Below, piece by piece: positions 1-11,888 of a stretch of 33,164 nucleotides of DNA. The stretch's first letter is position 1, and each line of letters begins with the position of its first letter. Both the position numbers and the translations under genes were made by a program. The DNA comes from Desulfarculaceae bacterium (GTDB lineage: Bacteria > Desulfobacterota > Desulfarculia > Desulfarculales > Desulfarculaceae), in assembly GCA_027067385.1 (NCBI GenBank), contig JAMOVV010000126.1, positions 1-33,164 of the forward strand. The letters are read 5' to 3'. Under the pieces are notes generated by a model. That model did not search any database, had not been told where the DNA came from, and worked only from the letters and a program-made list of their open reading frames with translations.

Positions 1-203
1 ATCTCAAGCAGCCGGACCGGGCGGCGGCTATCGCCTTGGCCATCGCCGGCGCCGGGGACCAGGACGTGGTGCTCATCGCCGGCAAGGGGCACGAGGACTA
101 CCAGATCGTGGGCACCACCAAGCGGCACTTCGACGACGCCGAGCAGGCCGCCGCCGCCCTGGGACTGGCTCGTCCCGCGGCCGGGGAGGGCGGCCATGGC
201 TAG
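1..203 (+). CDS. murE: UDP-N-acetylmuramoyl-tripeptide synthetase MurE, C-terminal end (partial)
   Basis: Only the last 67 codons or so are inside the window; the gene enters from the left and ends with TAG at 201-203. The visible frame contains [10 protein letters not shown], the conserved C-terminal motif of MurE ligases, followed by a tail resembling the usual FDD-E region. MurE adds the third residue (normally meso-diaminopimelate in Gram-negatives) to UDP-MurNAc-dipeptide in the cytoplasm. The specificity-determining loop is outside the window, so the added amino acid cannot be read. The stop overlaps the murF start by 8 nt, and the position before murF matches the normal dcw order. Confidence 0.9.
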   Translation, partial: LKQPDRAAAIALAIAGAGDQDVVLIAGKGHEDYQIVGTTKRHFDDAEQAAAALGLARPAAGEGGHG

Positions 204-1596
204 CCTTACGGCCGACTTCGTGGCCCGCGCCCTGGACACCGCCGTGGTGGGCCGGCCGCCCCAAGGCGCCTTTGGCGGGGTAAGCACCGACTCGCGCAGC
301 GTGGCCGCCGGGGAGCTCTTCGTGGCCCTGGCCGGCCCCAGCTTCGACGGCCACGACTACGTGGACGCCGCCCTGGCCGCCGGCGCGGCCGGCGCGGTGG
401 TGCGCCGGGACTTCGTGCCGGCGGCCGACCCCGGGGCCTGCCGCTTCCCGGTGGACGACACCCTGCGCGCCCTGGGCGAGCTGGCCGGGGCCTGGCGGCG
501 GGAGCACAGCGCCCTGGTGGCGGCCGTCACCGGGTCCAACGGTAAGACCACCACCAAGGAGATGCTGGCGGCCATCCTGGGGCAGCGGCACCGGGAGCAC
601 AAGAACCAGGGCAACTTCAACAACCTGGTGGGGCTGCCGCTCACCCTGCTGGCCCTGGAGCCGTCCCACACGGTTTGTATCACCGAGATGGGCATGAACG
701 CCGCCGGCGAGATAGCCCGGCTCACCGAGATCGCCAGCCCCGAGGTGGGGGTGATCACCAACGTGGGCCCGGCCCACCTGGGGTCCCTGGGCTCGCTGGA
801 AGCGGTGGCCGCGGCCAAGACCGAGCTGTTTACCGGGCTCTCGCCGGCGGCCTGCGCGGTGGTCAACCTGGACGACCCCTGGCTGGCCCCCTGGGCCGAG
901 CGCCTGGACTGCCGGGTGCTCACCTTTGGCTTCGGTCCCCGGGCCGACTGCCGCGCCTACGACATCTCGGCCGTGGGCACCCGCCAGGCCTTCAGCTTGC
1001 AGATGCCCCAGGGGCCGGCGGTGCGGGTGCGCCTGGCGGTGCCCGGCCGCCACAACGTGGCCAACGCCCTGGCCGCCGCGGCCGCAGCCTGGGCCCTGGG
1101 CCAAGGCAGCCAGGCCATCGTGGCCGGCCTGGAGAGCTTTAAGCCGGTGAAGGGCCGGCTGAACCTGTCGTGGGTGCCGGGAGGGCCTTTGCTGGTCAAC
1201 GACACCTACAACGCCAACCCGGCCTCTTTGGCCGGGGGGTTGCAAGCCCTAAAGGACATCGCCTCGGGCCGCCGCATGGCCCTTATCCTGGGCGACATGC
1301 TGGAGCTGGGCCCCGAGGCCGGGCGGCTGCACCACCAGGCCGGGGCCGCGGCGGTGGGCGGCGGCTGCCGGGTGGTGCTGGCCCTGGGCCGGTTCGCCGG
1401 TGAGGTGGCCGCCGGGGCGCGCGGCGCCGGCCTGGAGGCCCAGAGCGCCCGGGCCTTTGACGACCTGGACCAGTTGGTCCAGGCGGCCCTGGGCCTGCTG
1501 GGCGAGGGCGACGTGGTGCTGGTGAAGGGCTCGCGCTCCATGGGCATGGAGCGGGCGGTGGCCAGGTTGGAAGAGATGCCCTGGGGAGAGGACTGA
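196..1596 (+). CDS. murF: UDP-N-acetylmuramoyl-tripeptide-D-alanyl-D-alanine ligase MurF
   Basis: This 466-residue Mur ligase adds D-Ala-D-Ala to the UDP-MurNAc-tripeptide, the last cytoplasmic step before lipid I formation. The ATP-binding loop [10 protein letters not shown] lies at residues 113-122, followed by the [14 protein letters not shown] segment and EMGMN, which are typical of MurF. A MurF-type N-terminal substrate domain occupies about residues 1-105, and the C-terminal Mur ligase domain contains NDTYNANP and KGSRSMGME. The ATG at 196 sits inside the murE stop region (8-nt overlap). The stop TGA shares one base with the mraY ATG (TGATG). Length and motif order are normal. Confidence 0.97.
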   Translation: MASLTADFVARALDTAVVGRPPQGAFGGVSTDSRSVAAGELFVALAGPSFDGHDYVDAALAAGAAGAVVRRDFVPAADPGACRFPVDDTLRALGELAGAWRREHSALVAAVTGSNGKTTTKEMLAAILGQRHREHKNQGNFNNLVGLPLTLLALEPSHTVCITEMGMNAAGEIARLTEIASPEVGVITNVGPAHLGSLGSLEAVAAAKTELFTGLSPAACAVVNLDDPWLAPWAERLDCRVLTFGFGPRADCRAYDISAVGTRQAFSLQMPQGPAVRVRLAVPGRHNVANALAAAAAAWALGQGSQAIVAGLESFKPVKGRLNLSWVPGGPLLVNDTYNANPASLAGGLQALKDIASGRRMALILGDMLELGPEAGRLHHQAGAAAVGGGCRVVLALGRFAGEVAAGARGAGLEAQSARAFDDLDQLVQAALGLLGEGDVVLVKGSRSMGMERAVARLEEMPWGED

Positions 1597-2678
1597 TGCT
1601 CTACCACTTCCTATATCCGCTAAGAGACCTCTTCGGGGCGTTCAACGTCTTCCGCTATATCACCTTCCGGTCCATCTACGCCGCGATCACCGCCCTGGTC
1701 ATCGTATGGGTGCTGGGCCCCTGGGTGATCCGCAAACTGCAGGACATGCAGGTGGGCCAGTTCATCCGGCAACTGGGGCCCGACAGCCACCAGGCCAAGG
1801 CGGGCACCCCCACCATGGGCGGGGTGCTCATCCTGGGCGGGACCATGATCTCCCTGCTGTTGTGGGGCGACCTGGGCAACTTCTACCTCCTGGCGGCCAT
1901 GGTGGTGACCCTGGGCTTTGGGGCCATCGGCTTTTTGGACGACTACCTCAAGAAGGTGAGCCGGGCCAACGAGGGTGGGCTCAAGGCCCGCAGCAAGTTC
2001 CTTTTGCAGATCGTGCTGTCCTTGGCCGCCGCCCTGGCCCTGTACTACCACCCCGGCTACAGCACCAAGCTGTCGGTGCCGTTCTTCAAGTTGGCTTTGC
2101 CCGACCTGGGTTGGGGCTACGTGCTGCTGGCCGTGTTCATCCTGGTGGGCACGGCCAACGCGGTGAACCTCACCGACGGCCTGGACGGGTTGGCCGCTGG
2201 GCCGGTGCTCATCGCGGCGGCCACCTACCTGGCCCTGGCCTATGTCAGCGGCAACATCAAGACGGCCGAGTACCTGCAGATCGCCTACCTGCCCGGGGTG
2301 GGCGAGTTGGCGGTGTTCTGCGGCGCGGTGGTGGGCGCGGTGATGGGCTTCCTCTGGTACAACACCTACCCCGCCCAGATCTTCATGGGCGACACCGGGT
2401 CCCTGGCCCTGGGCGGGGCCTTGGGCATGGTGGCCCTGTGCACCAAGCACGAGATTCTGTTGGCCCTGGTGGGCGGCATCTTTGTCATCGAGGCGGTGAG
2501 CGTGATCATGCAGGTGGGCTTCTTCAAGCTCACCCACGGCAAGCGCATCTTCCGCATGGCCCCTCTGCACCACCACTTCGAGCTCAAGGGCTGGGCCGAG
2601 CCCAAGGTAATCGTGCGTTTCTGGATCATCGCGGTGATGTTGGCCCTGTTGGCCATCTCCACCCTGAAGCTGAGGTAG
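1596..2678 (+). CDS. mraY: phospho-N-acetylmuramoyl-pentapeptide-transferase MraY
   Basis: This 360-residue polytopic membrane enzyme transfers phospho-MurNAc-pentapeptide from UDP to undecaprenyl phosphate, making lipid I. Family signatures are all present: PTMGGVLIL (72-80), the Mg-binding pair D115-D116 in [21 protein letters not shown] (191-203), MGDTGS with D266, and the HHHFELKG histidine cluster starting at 325. About ten hydrophobic segments are visible, as expected. The length matches the family. Translation is probably coupled to murF through the TGATG junction, and murD follows after 5 nt. Confidence 0.98.
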   Translation: MLYHFLYPLRDLFGAFNVFRYITFRSIYAAITALVIVWVLGPWVIRKLQDMQVGQFIRQLGPDSHQAKAGTPTMGGVLILGGTMISLLLWGDLGNFYLLAAMVVTLGFGAIGFLDDYLKKVSRANEGGLKARSKFLLQIVLSLAAALALYYHPGYSTKLSVPFFKLALPDLGWGYVLLAVFILVGTANAVNLTDGLDGLAAGPVLIAAATYLALAYVSGNIKTAEYLQIAYLPGVGELAVFCGAVVGAVMGFLWYNTYPAQIFMGDTGSLALGGALGMVALCTKHEILLALVGGIFVIEAVSVIMQVGFFKLTHGKRIFRMAPLHHHFELKGWAEPKVIVRFWIIAVMLALLAISTLKLR

Positions 2679-2683
2679 CGGCG

Positions 2684-4051
2684 ATGCGACTGGCCGGCGA
2701 AAAAGTCTTGGTGGTGGGCCTGGGGGCCAGCGGCGCGGCCGCCGCCCGGCTCTGCCTCGAGGCCGGGGCCCGGGTGCGGGTCACCGACGCCGCGCCCCAT
2801 CCGCCGGCGGCCGAGGAGCTGGCCGCCCTGGGCTGCGACCTGTCGCTGGGCGGCCACCGCGCCGAGGACTTCACCTGGGCCGGCTTGGTGGTGCTGAGCC
2901 CCGGGGTGGACCAGCGTATGGCCGAGGTGCGCGCCGCCGCGGCGGCCGGGGCCGAGGTGATCGGCGAGCTGGAGCTGGGCTGGCGGTTTTTACGGCGGCC
3001 GGCGGTGATGATCACCGGCACCAACGGCAAGAGCACGGTCACCACCCTGGTGGGCCGCATGCTGCAAGAGGCCGGGCTCCGGGCCTTTGTGGGCGGCAAC
3101 CTGGGCCAGCCGCTGTGCGCCGTGGCCGGCGGCGGGCAGGACTTCGACTGGGCGGTGCTGGAGGTGAGCAGCTTCCAGCTCGATACCGCCGTGAGCCTGT
3201 CCCCGGCGGTGGCCGTGGTGCTCAACATCGCCCCGGACCACCTGGACCGCTACCATGACTTCGCAGCCTACGCGGACAGCAAGATGAGCCTGCCCGCTGG
3301 CCAGGACCCCGCCGGCACCGCGGTGTTGTGCTGGGACGATCCTGAGATAACCGCCCGCGCCGCCGGCCTGCCGGGACGGGTGCTGCCCTACAGCGACCAG
3401 TGGGAAAGCCCCTCCGAGGCCCCCGGCCCGCTGGCCGGCTTGGTACTAGGCCGGGAGCTGGTCTTGTACCAAGACGGCCGGCCGGTGCTGGAGCTGAGCA
3501 CCGAGGCCAGCAAGCTGCCCGGGGCCTTCAACCGGGGCAACGTACTGGCCGCCGGCCTGGCCGCCTGGGCCGTGGGGGTGGACCAGGAGTCCATGCAGCG
3601 GGCCATCGACGGCTTCACCGGCCTGGGCCACCGCCTGCAGTGGGTGGCCAACATCGGCGGGGTGGACTATTTCGACGACTCCAAGGGCACCAACCTCGGC
3701 GCGGTGATGGCCGCGGTGCGGGCCCTGGAGCGGCCCACGGTGGTGCTCTTGGGTGGCCGCGATAAGCAGGGGCGCTTCGACCAACTGCTCGATCTGCCCC
3801 GTGACCTGCTGGCGCGGGCCATCTGCTTTGGCGAGGCCGGGCCGGCCATCGCCGGCCAACTGGCCCCCCTGGGCCCGCGGGTGGCCCTGGTACCCGACCT
3901 GGCCGAGGCGGTGCGCCTGGCCGCTGCACAGGCCCGTCCCGGCCAGGCGGTGCTGCTCTCGCCCGGCTGCGCCAGCTTTGACGCCTACGGCTCCTACGCC
4001 GAGCGCGGCGATCACTTCCAGACCCTGGTAAAGGAGGCGGCCCGTGGCTGA
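2684..4051 (+). CDS. murD: UDP-N-acetylmuramoylalanine-D-glutamate ligase MurD
   Basis: This 455-residue ligase adds D-glutamate to UDP-MurNAc-L-Ala. The N-terminal Rossmann-like motif GLGASG is at 12-17 and the P-loop TGTNGKST is at 111-118. The segment EVSSFQLD, then APDHLDRY, DDSKGTN, GGRDKQ and the C-terminal SPGCASFD-YGSYAERGD block are characteristic of MurD. The reading frame stays open upstream as far as 1706, but that stretch overlaps mraY and does not resemble a Mur ligase. The ATG at 2684, giving MRLAGEKVLVVGLG, is therefore the start. It lies 5 nt after the mraY stop, and the stop overlaps ftsW by 8 nt. Confidence 0.97.
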   Translation: MRLAGEKVLVVGLGASGAAAARLCLEAGARVRVTDAAPHPPAAEELAALGCDLSLGGHRAEDFTWAGLVVLSPGVDQRMAEVRAAAAAGAEVIGELELGWRFLRRPAVMITGTNGKSTVTTLVGRMLQEAGLRAFVGGNLGQPLCAVAGGGQDFDWAVLEVSSFQLDTAVSLSPAVAVVLNIAPDHLDRYHDFAAYADSKMSLPAGQDPAGTAVLCWDDPEITARAAGLPGRVLPYSDQWESPSEAPGPLAGLVLGRELVLYQDGRPVLELSTEASKLPGAFNRGNVLAAGLAAWAVGVDQESMQRAIDGFTGLGHRLQWVANIGGVDYFDDSKGTNLGAVMAAVRALERPTVVLLGGRDKQGRFDQLLDLPRDLLARAICFGEAGPAIAGQLAPLGPRVALVPDLAEAVRLAAAQARPGQAVLLSPGCASFDAYGSYAERGDHFQTLVKEAARG

Positions 4052-5180
4052 GACGGCCGTGAAAGCGCCGGCCGGCCTGCTGGGCGGCCGCCGGGTGAGC
4101 GACCCCTGGGTCCTGATGTGCGCCCTGCTGCTGGTGGGCATCGGCCTGGTGATGGTCTACTCCGCCTCCAGCGCCCTGGCCCTCAAGCGCACCGGCGACG
4201 CGGCCTTCTTCTTCAAGGCCCATCTCGTCCGGGTGCTGTTGGGCCTGGCGGTGATGGTCCTGCTGGCCGGCTACGACTACCTGCGCCTGCGCCGCTGGAC
4301 CTACCCCTTACTGGGACTGGTCTTCCTGGCCCTACTGCTGGTGCTCATCCCCGGGGTGGGGCATACCGCCGGCGGGGCCACCCGCTGGCTGCGCCTGGCC
4401 GGGGTGTCGCTGCAGCCCTCGGAGCTGGCCAAGCTGGCCCTGGTCATCTACCTGGCCTACTACCTGTCCAAGCACCAGGACCAGGTCAAGACCTTCAGCC
4501 GGGGGATGCTGCCGCCCCTGGGCGTGGCGATGCTCATGGTGGCCCCGGTGCTGCTGGAGCCGGACTTGGGCATCAGTATCACCCTGGTGGTGCTGGCCAT
4601 GGGCATGCTCTTCGTGGCCGGCGCCCGCCTGGTCCACCTGGCCCTGTTGGCCGCCGCCGGCGTGCCGGTGCTCTACTTGCTGCTGAGCCGGGGATACTGG
4701 CTCGACCGCATGCTCTCCTTCCTGAGCCCCTGGAAAGACCCGTCCGACACCGGCTTCCAGATCATCCACTCCTTCCTGGCCTTTGGCTCCGGCGGGGTGA
4801 TGGGGGCCGGGCTGGGGGCCTCCAAGCAAAAGCTCTTCTACCTGCCCGAGCCGCACACCGACTTTATCTTCAGCGTGCTCGGCGAGGAACTGGGCCTGTG
4901 GGGAGTGCTCTTGGTGCTGGCCATCTTCATGGTGCTGGTGTGGCGGGGGCTCAAGATCGCCCTGGAGGCCGGCGACCTCTTCGGATCCTACCTGGCCCTG
5001 GGCTGCACCCTCATCGTCGGCCTGCAGGCCTTTGTCAACGCCGGGGTGGTGATGGGACTCCTGCCCACCAAGGGGCTCACCCTGCCCTTTATCAGCTACG
5101 GCGGTTCCTCGCTGATCACTAACTTCGCCTGCGTGGGCATCCTGCTCTCGGTGGCCGGCCACAGCGGGAGGCGGCCATGA
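4044..5180 (+). CDS. ftsW: lipid II polymerase / SEDS division protein FtsW
   Basis: This 378-residue SEDS-family membrane protein polymerises peptidoglycan glycan strands at the septum together with a class B penicillin-binding protein. The sequence shows about ten hydrophobic segments. SEDS signatures are MVYSASS near the first membrane segment, the LQPSELAKLALVIYLAYYL block, EPDLGISI, and GLLPTKGLTLPFISYGGSSL near the C-terminus. I place the start at GTG 4044, preceded by AAAGGAGG at about 4031-4038 and overlapping the murD stop by 8 nt. Its place between murD and murG favours FtsW over the paralogue RodA. The stop overlaps murG by 4 nt (ATGA). Confidence 0.95.
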   Translation: MAETAVKAPAGLLGGRRVSDPWVLMCALLLVGIGLVMVYSASSALALKRTGDAAFFFKAHLVRVLLGLAVMVLLAGYDYLRLRRWTYPLLGLVFLALLLVLIPGVGHTAGGATRWLRLAGVSLQPSELAKLALVIYLAYYLSKHQDQVKTFSRGMLPPLGVAMLMVAPVLLEPDLGISITLVVLAMGMLFVAGARLVHLALLAAAGVPVLYLLLSRGYWLDRMLSFLSPWKDPSDTGFQIIHSFLAFGSGGVMGAGLGASKQKLFYLPEPHTDFIFSVLGEELGLWGVLLVLAIFMVLVWRGLKIALEAGDLFGSYLALGCTLIVGLQAFVNAGVVMGLLPTKGLTLPFISYGGSSLITNFACVGILLSVAGHSGRRP

Positions 5181-6273
5181 GTCCCGCGGTGCTCATAGCC
5201 GGCGGCGGCACCGGCGGCCACCTGTTCCCCGGCGTGGCCGTGGCCCAGGCCATGCGCGCCCAGCGGCCGGAGATCACGGTGACCTTTGTGGGGGCCGGCC
5301 GGGCCCTGGAGAGCCGGGCCCTGGCCGCCGCCGGATTTACGGCCGAAAAGCTCTCGGCGCGCGCGGTGCGCGGGACCGGCTGGTGGGGACGGATCAAGGC
5401 CCTGGCCCTGCTGCCGGGTGCGGTGCTCCGGGCGCGGGGATTCATCAAGCGCTACCGGCCGGCCCTGGTGCTGGCGGTGGGCGGCTACGCCGCCTTCCCC
5501 CTGGGGGTGGCCGCCTGGCTCAGCCGGGTGCCTTTGGCGGTGCAGGAGCAAAACGCGGTGCCGGGTCTCACCAACCGGGCGCTGGCCCGCCTGGCCCAGC
5601 GGGTCTTCGTGTCCTTTGAGCAGTGCCTAAAGCACCTGCCGGCGGGCAAGTCCCGCCTGGTGGGCAACCCGGTGCGCCCCGAACTTTTGCGGCAGGCGGC
5701 GGCCACCGAGCGACCGGCCGGCGGCCGTCCCTTCACGGTGCTGGTCGTGGGCGGCTCGCAAGGGGCCCACAGCATCAACCAGGCCATGGTGGAGGCCATG
5801 CCCCGGCTGGCCGCCCGGGCCGAGGAGTTGGCCTTCATCCACCAGAGTGGCCCCCAAGACCAGGCCGAGGTGGCCCAGGCTTACCAGGAGCACGGGCTGC
5901 GGGCCGAGGTGGCCGCCTTCTTTTCGGACATGGGGCGGGCCTACGGCGCGGCCCACCTGGTGTTTTGCCGGGCCGGGGCCGGCACCCTCACCGAGGCCCT
6001 GGCCGTGGGCCGGGCGGTGGTGGCGGTGCCTTATCCCTATGCCGCCGGCGACCACCAGGCCCACAACGCCCGCGCCCTGGCGGCGGCCGGCACGGCCCTG
6101 GTAGTCGCCGACCACGAGCTGGACGGCCGGCGGGCGGCGGGCCTGATCTTGGAATTGATGGACGATGAGCCGCGCCGGCGGGCCATGGAAGAGGCGGCCG
6201 GTTCCCTGGCCCGGCCCCGCGCAGCCCAAGAGATAGCCGGGCAGTGCCTGGCCCTGATGAAGGAGGCCTCCTG

Positions 6274-6274
<1 letters not shown>
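5177..6274 (+). CDS. murG: UDP-N-acetylglucosamine-lipid I GlcNAc transferase MurG
   Basis: This 365-residue family 28 glycosyltransferase adds GlcNAc to lipid I on the inner face of the membrane, producing lipid II. The N-terminal glycine-rich loop GGGTGGH lies at residues 9-15. A second glycine-rich stretch, GGSQGAHSIN, opens the C-terminal domain. The UDP-GlcNAc-binding block CRAGAGTLTEALAVGRA is also present. The ATG overlaps the ftsW stop (ATGA), and the stop TGA shares one base with the murC ATG (TGATG). Length is ordinary and no key motif is missing. Confidence 0.97.
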
Positions 6275-7651
<1,377 letters not shown>

Positions 7652-7662
<11 letters not shown>

Positions 7663-8557
7663 GCTGATGGATAGACTGCGCGCCCAACTGGGACGGCGGG
7701 TGAGCTTCGCCGAGCCCCTGAGCGGCCACACCACCTGGGGGGTGGGGGGGCCGGCCTGGGCCCTGTGCCGGGTGCGCACCGCTGACGAGGCCGCCGCGGT
7801 GCTCACCGCCGCCCGGGCGGTCGGGCGCAGCTGCCTGGTCCTGGGCCGGGGCTCCAACCTGCTGGTGGCCGACGCCGGCTTCCCCGGGGTGGTGCTGCGC
7901 CTGGAGGGCGAGCTGGCCGCGCTGCGGGTCCAGGGCAATCACTTGACCGCCGGCGGGGGGGCCACCCTGGCCCAGGCGCTGCAACAGGCTGCCGACGCCT
8001 CGCTGGCCGGCCTGGAGTGGGCCGCCGGCATCCCGGGCACGGTGGGCGGCGCGGTGGCCGGCAACGCCGGGGCCCACGGCCGCCAGATGAGCGACCTCAC
8101 CGCCGAGGTGAGCTTGCTGCTGGCCGACGGCCGGGTGGTGACCACCGCAGGCGGTGACCTGCCGGCCGACTACCGCCGGCGCGAACTGCCCGCCGGTGCG
8201 CTGGTGTTGGCCGCCCGCCTGGAGCTGACCCCCGCTGACCCGGCCGCCATCCGGGACCTTATGCGTCGGGCCATGCAGGCCCGCCGGCAGAGCCAGCCCT
8301 TGGGGGCGCGCACCGCCGGCAGCGTGTTCAAGAACCCGCCGGGCGACTATGCCGGCCGGCTCATCGAGGCCTGCGGCTGCAAGGGCCTGGCCGTGGGCGA
8401 CGCGGTGGTGAGCTCCCGGCACGCCAATTTCATTGAGAACCGGGGCGCGGCCACCGCCGGCGACGTACTGGGGCTGATGCGCCAGGTGGCCGACCGGGTC
8501 AAGCGGGAGTTCGGAGTGGAGCTGGAGCCCGAGGTAAGGGTGGTGGGCGATGTTTAG
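7652..8557 (+). CDS. murB: UDP-N-acetylenolpyruvoylglucosamine reductase MurB
   Basis: This flavoenzyme of up to 301 residues reduces UDP-GlcNAc-enolpyruvate to UDP-MurNAc using NADPH. The FAD-binding segment GRGSNLLV lies at about 65-72, and GIPGTVGGAVAGNAGAHG follows. The serine in AGSVFKNP is the likely proton donor, and the C-terminal half ends with the usual ELEPEVRVVG. The compact length and the GSVFKNP form suggest the shorter MurB type. The start is uncertain: GTG 7652 sits directly against the GAGGGAGAAGG tract, while ATG 7667 would give MDRLRAQL with slightly long spacing. The stop overlaps ftsQ by 8 nt. Confidence 0.95.
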
Positions 8558-9431
8558 GCGTAAGCCCAAGAGCCCGGCCACCGGCCGGCGGCCGCAAAAG
8601 GCCAAGAAGATGCAGCGCCGGCTAAACGGCCAGCGGGTGGCCAGGCGCAAGACCCGGGTCAAGGGGCCTCCCCTGCACCGGGTGCTCTGGGCCCTGGTGG
8701 GCCGGCCGGTGAAGGTACTGGCGGTGATGCTGCTGGTGGCCGTGGGGCTGCTGGCCGGCTGGAGTCTGGTGGTGATGAGCCCGGCCTTTGCCCTGCAGGA
8801 GGCCCAGGTGGAAGGCACCCGCCACCTCAGCCGGATGCAGGTGCTGCGGGCCGCCGGCCTGGGCAACACCGACAGCCTGGTGGCCCTGAAGGTACGCCCT
8901 ATTCAGCGGCGCATCGCCCGCCTGCCCTGGGTCAAGACGGTGCGGGTGCGCCGGGAGTTCCCCCACGCGGTGCGCATTGAGATCACCGAGCGCACCGCCG
9001 GCATGCTGGCCGCGGCCCAGGGGCGCATCTTCGTATTGGACCGCGACATCCGGCCCATCGCCGAGCTGGGCCGCGGACCGGTGCCCGACCTGCCCTGGCT
9101 CACCGGCCTGAGTCGGGCCGACCTGGTCAAGCCCGACGACGAAACGGTGCGGCTCATGGAGGCCGCCGGCCGGCTGCTGCGCCTGGTGGCCCGGCGCAAG
9201 CTGGGCACCGTGAGCGAGGTGAACCTGGACCGGGTGTGGGGCCTGAGCCTGGTGCTCAATGAACTGGGGGCCACGGTGCGGGTGGGTTTCCGCGATTTCG
9301 AGGCCCGGCTGGAGGTCCTGGAAAAGGTGCTGGCCGACCTGCGGCAGCGGGGCGAGCTGGCCCGGGCCACCCTGATCGATTTGCAAAACCACCGCCGGAT
9401 CGTGGTCCGGCTGGGACGGGAGCCGGCATGA
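8550..9431 (+). CDS. ftsQ: cell division protein FtsQ
   Basis: This 293-residue bitopic protein is part of the FtsQ-FtsL-FtsB divisome complex. A strongly basic cytoplasmic N-terminus (about 1-50) precedes one membrane segment (about 54-76). A POTRA-like domain follows (about 80-150, beginning FALQEAQVEGTRHLSRMQVLR), then an FtsQ C-terminal beta domain. FtsQ proteins are poorly conserved, so the call rests on topology, the POTRA pattern and the position between murB and ftsA. The ATG at 8550 overlaps the murB stop by 8 nt, with GAGGTAAGGG upstream. The stop overlaps ftsA by 4 nt. Confidence 0.93.
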   Translation: MFRRKPKSPATGRRPQKAKKMQRRLNGQRVARRKTRVKGPPLHRVLWALVGRPVKVLAVMLLVAVGLLAGWSLVVMSPAFALQEAQVEGTRHLSRMQVLRAAGLGNTDSLVALKVRPIQRRIARLPWVKTVRVRREFPHAVRIEITERTAGMLAAAQGRIFVLDRDIRPIAELGRGPVPDLPWLTGLSRADLVKPDDETVRLMEAAGRLLRLVARRKLGTVSEVNLDRVWGLSLVLNELGATVRVGFRDFEARLEVLEKVLADLRQRGELARATLIDLQNHRRIVVRLGREPA

Positions 9432-10654
9432 GCGCAAATTCGGAAATCCTGGTCGGCTTAGACATCGGCACCACCAAAATCTGCGCGGTGGTGGGCGAGG
9501 TCACCGCTGACGGCGTGGAGATCGTGGGCATGGGCAGCCACCCCTCGGTGGGGCTGCGCAAGGGCGTGGTGGTCAACATCGAAAACACGGTGGCCAGCAT
9601 CAAGAAGGCGGTGGAAGAGGCCGAGCTCATGGGCGGCTGCGAGATCGCCACGGTCATCACCGGCATCGCCGGCGGCCACATCAAGGGCTTCAACAGCCAC
9701 GGGGTAATCGCCATCAAGGGGCGCGAGGTGACCAAGCGCGACGTGGACCACGTCATCGACCAGGCCCGGGCGGTGGCCATTCCCACCGACCGCGAGGTGG
9801 TGCACATCCTGCCCCAGGAGTTCGTGGTCGACGGCCAGGACGGCATCGAGGACCCGGTGGGCATGAGCGGGGTGCGGCTGGAGGCCCGGGTGCACATCGT
9901 CACCGGCGCGGTGGCCTCGGCCCAGAACCTCATCAAGTGCTGCAACCAAAGCGGCCTGGACGTGAGCGACATCGTGCTGCAGTCGCTGGCCAGCGCCGAG
10001 GCGGTGCTCACCAAGGAGGAACGCGGCCTGGGCGCCGCCCTGCTGGACTTCGGCGGCGGCACCACCGACCTGGCCATCTTCAGCGCCGACGCCATCAAGC
10101 ACACCGCCGGCCTGGCCCTGGGCGGCAACAACCTTACCACCGACCTGGCGGTGGGGCTGCGCACCCCGGTCTCCTCGGCCGAGTGGCTCAAGAAACGCTG
10201 GGGCTGCTGCCTGCGCTCCATGATCAGCGAAAGCGAGGTCATGGAGGTCGAGAGCGTGGGCGGGCGCGAGCCCCGGCGGGTGAGCCGCATGATCGTGGGG
10301 GAGATACTGGAGCCGCGGGTGGAGGAGCTGCTCACCCTCATCATGATGGATATCGAAAACAGCGGCTACAAGGACCAGGTGGCCGGCGGGCTGGTGCTCA
10401 CCGGCGGGTCCTCGCTCCTGGAGGGCCTGGTGGAGTTGGCCGAACAGGTGGCCAACATGCCGGCCCGCCTGGGCTACCCCCGCGGGGTCTCGGGGCTCAC
10501 CGACGTGGTGAACAACCCCATGTACTCCACCGCGGTGGGGCTGATCCTCTACGGCATGCGCAACCGCAGCGAACGGAAATTCCGCATACGCGACGTCAAC
10601 ATCTTTAACCGGGTGGTGGCCCGTATGCGCAAATGGTTTAGGGATATCGTCTAG
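9428..10654 (+). CDS. ftsA: cell division protein FtsA
   Basis: This 408-residue actin-family ATPase anchors FtsZ filaments to the membrane. The phosphate-1 motif GLDIGTTKICAVVGE lies near the N-terminus and the phosphate-2 motif LLDFGGGTTDLAIF in the middle. The adenosine motif GLVLTGGSSLLEGL is near the C-terminus. The FtsA-specific 1C (SHS2) domain region contains ITGIAGGHIKGFNSHGVI. The last residues, RVVARMRKWFRDIV, form a plausible amphipathic membrane-targeting helix. ATG 9428 overlaps ftsQ (ATGA). A 35-nt gap separates it from ftsZ. Confidence 0.97.
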   Translation: MSANSEILVGLDIGTTKICAVVGEVTADGVEIVGMGSHPSVGLRKGVVVNIENTVASIKKAVEEAELMGGCEIATVITGIAGGHIKGFNSHGVIAIKGREVTKRDVDHVIDQARAVAIPTDREVVHILPQEFVVDGQDGIEDPVGMSGVRLEARVHIVTGAVASAQNLIKCCNQSGLDVSDIVLQSLASAEAVLTKEERGLGAALLDFGGGTTDLAIFSADAIKHTAGLALGGNNLTTDLAVGLRTPVSSAEWLKKRWGCCLRSMISESEVMEVESVGGREPRRVSRMIVGEILEPRVEELLTLIMMDIENSGYKDQVAGGLVLTGGSSLLEGLVELAEQVANMPARLGYPRGVSGLTDVVNNPMYSTAVGLILYGMRNRSERKFRIRDVNIFNRVVARMRKWFRDIV

Positions 10655-10689
10655 CGACAGAAGGATAACTTTTGGTTGGAGGGACCAAA

Positions 10690-11850
10690 ATGGCAATGGA
10701 TATCATGCCCGATTACACCGCCCCGGCGAAACTGCGCGTGGTGGGCATCGGCGGCGGAGGCAACAACGCCCTCAACAACATGATCGAGGCCGGCTTGCAA
10801 GGGGTCGAGTTCATCGCGGCCAACACCGACATGCAGGCCCTGGAACGCAGCAAGGCGGCGGTGCAGCTCCAGTTGGGAGCCACCGTCACCCGCGGCCTGG
10901 GGGCCGGCTCCGACCCCGAGGTGGGCCGCCAGGCCGCCTTGGAGGACCGCGAGCGCATCAAGGACCTGCTCTCGGGCAGCGACATGGTCTTTGTCACCGC
11001 CGGGTTGGGCGGCGGCACCGGCACCGGCGGCGCGCCGGTGGTGGCCGAGGTGGCCAAGGAGAGCGGCGCGCTCACCGTGGCCGTGGTCACCAAGCCCTTT
11101 GACTTCGAGGGGCGCCGCCGCATGACCCAGGCCGAGTGGGGGGTCGAGGAGCTCAAAAAGGTGGTGGACACCTTGATCATCATCCCCAACACCCGCCTGC
11201 GCAGCCTGGCCGGCAAGAACGCCCGCTTCGCCGACATGCTCAAAAAGGCCGACGAGGTGCTGCTCTACGCGGTGCGCGGCATCAGCGACCTGATCATCAC
11301 CCCCGGCCTGATCAACCTGGACTTCGCCGACGTGCGCACCGTCATGGGCGAGATGGGCGTGGCCCTGATGGGCACCGGCGAGGCCAGCGGCGAAAACCGG
11401 GCCATCGAGGCCGCCACCCGGGCCATCAGCAACCCCCTGCTGGAGGACATCACCATCGACGGGGCCCGCGGGGTGCTGATGAACATCACCAGCGGCGAGG
11501 ATATCACCATCGACGAGGTTTCGGAGGCCTCCACCTTTATCCAGGAGGCGGCCCACGAAGACGCCAACATCATCTTCGGCACGGTGATCGACGAGTCCAT
11601 GGGCGATACCGTGCGGGTCACGGTCATCGCCACCGGCATCGGGGTGATGGAGACCAAGCGGGCCATCCGCCGGGTGGTGGGTGGCGCCGACGTGGACATC
11701 AGCACCATGGACCACGTGGATATCACCCCGTATCGCCGCAGCGTGGGGGCCGAGGCCGCCGAGGCCCGCCGGCCCGAGCGCCGGCGCTTTGCCGCGGCCG
11801 ACGCGGTGGACCTGGACGTGCCCACCTTCCTGCGCCGCCAGGCTGATTAG
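10690..11850 (+). CDS. ftsZ: cell division protein FtsZ
   Basis: This 386-residue tubulin-family GTPase forms the Z ring. The tubulin signature [10 protein letters not shown] begins at residue 107. The N-terminal nucleotide-binding segment [15 protein letters not shown] and the T7 synergy loop [15 protein letters not shown] are present. The C-terminal tail peptide [11 protein letters not shown] matches the FtsA/ZipA-binding tail. I chose ATG 10690 because GGAGGG at 10678-10683 sits 6 nt before it. An in-frame TTG at 10672 would place the start upstream of that ribosome site. This is the last clear gene of the division cluster. Confidence 0.97.
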   Translation: MAMDIMPDYTAPAKLRVVGIGGGGNNALNNMIEAGLQGVEFIAANTDMQALERSKAAVQLQLGATVTRGLGAGSDPEVGRQAALEDRERIKDLLSGSDMVFVTAGLGGGTGTGGAPVVAEVAKESGALTVAVVTKPFDFEGRRRMTQAEWGVEELKKVVDTLIIIPNTRLRSLAGKNARFADMLKKADEVLLYAVRGISDLIITPGLINLDFADVRTVMGEMGVALMGTGEASGENRAIEAATRAISNPLLEDITIDGARGVLMNITSGEDITIDEVSEASTFIQEAAHEDANIIFGTVIDESMGDTVRVTVIATGIGVMETKRAIRRVVGGADVDISTMDHVDITPYRRSVGAEAAEARRPERRRFAAADAVDLDVPTFLRRQAD

Positions 11851-11888
11851 CCCGGCGCCGACCGTGGGCGGCACAAGGAGACGACGAG

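Noticed and set aside
1706..4051. A 781-residue open frame ending with murD.
   Set aside because: The first 326 codons are the out-of-frame shadow of mraY; MurD homology begins at ATG 2684.
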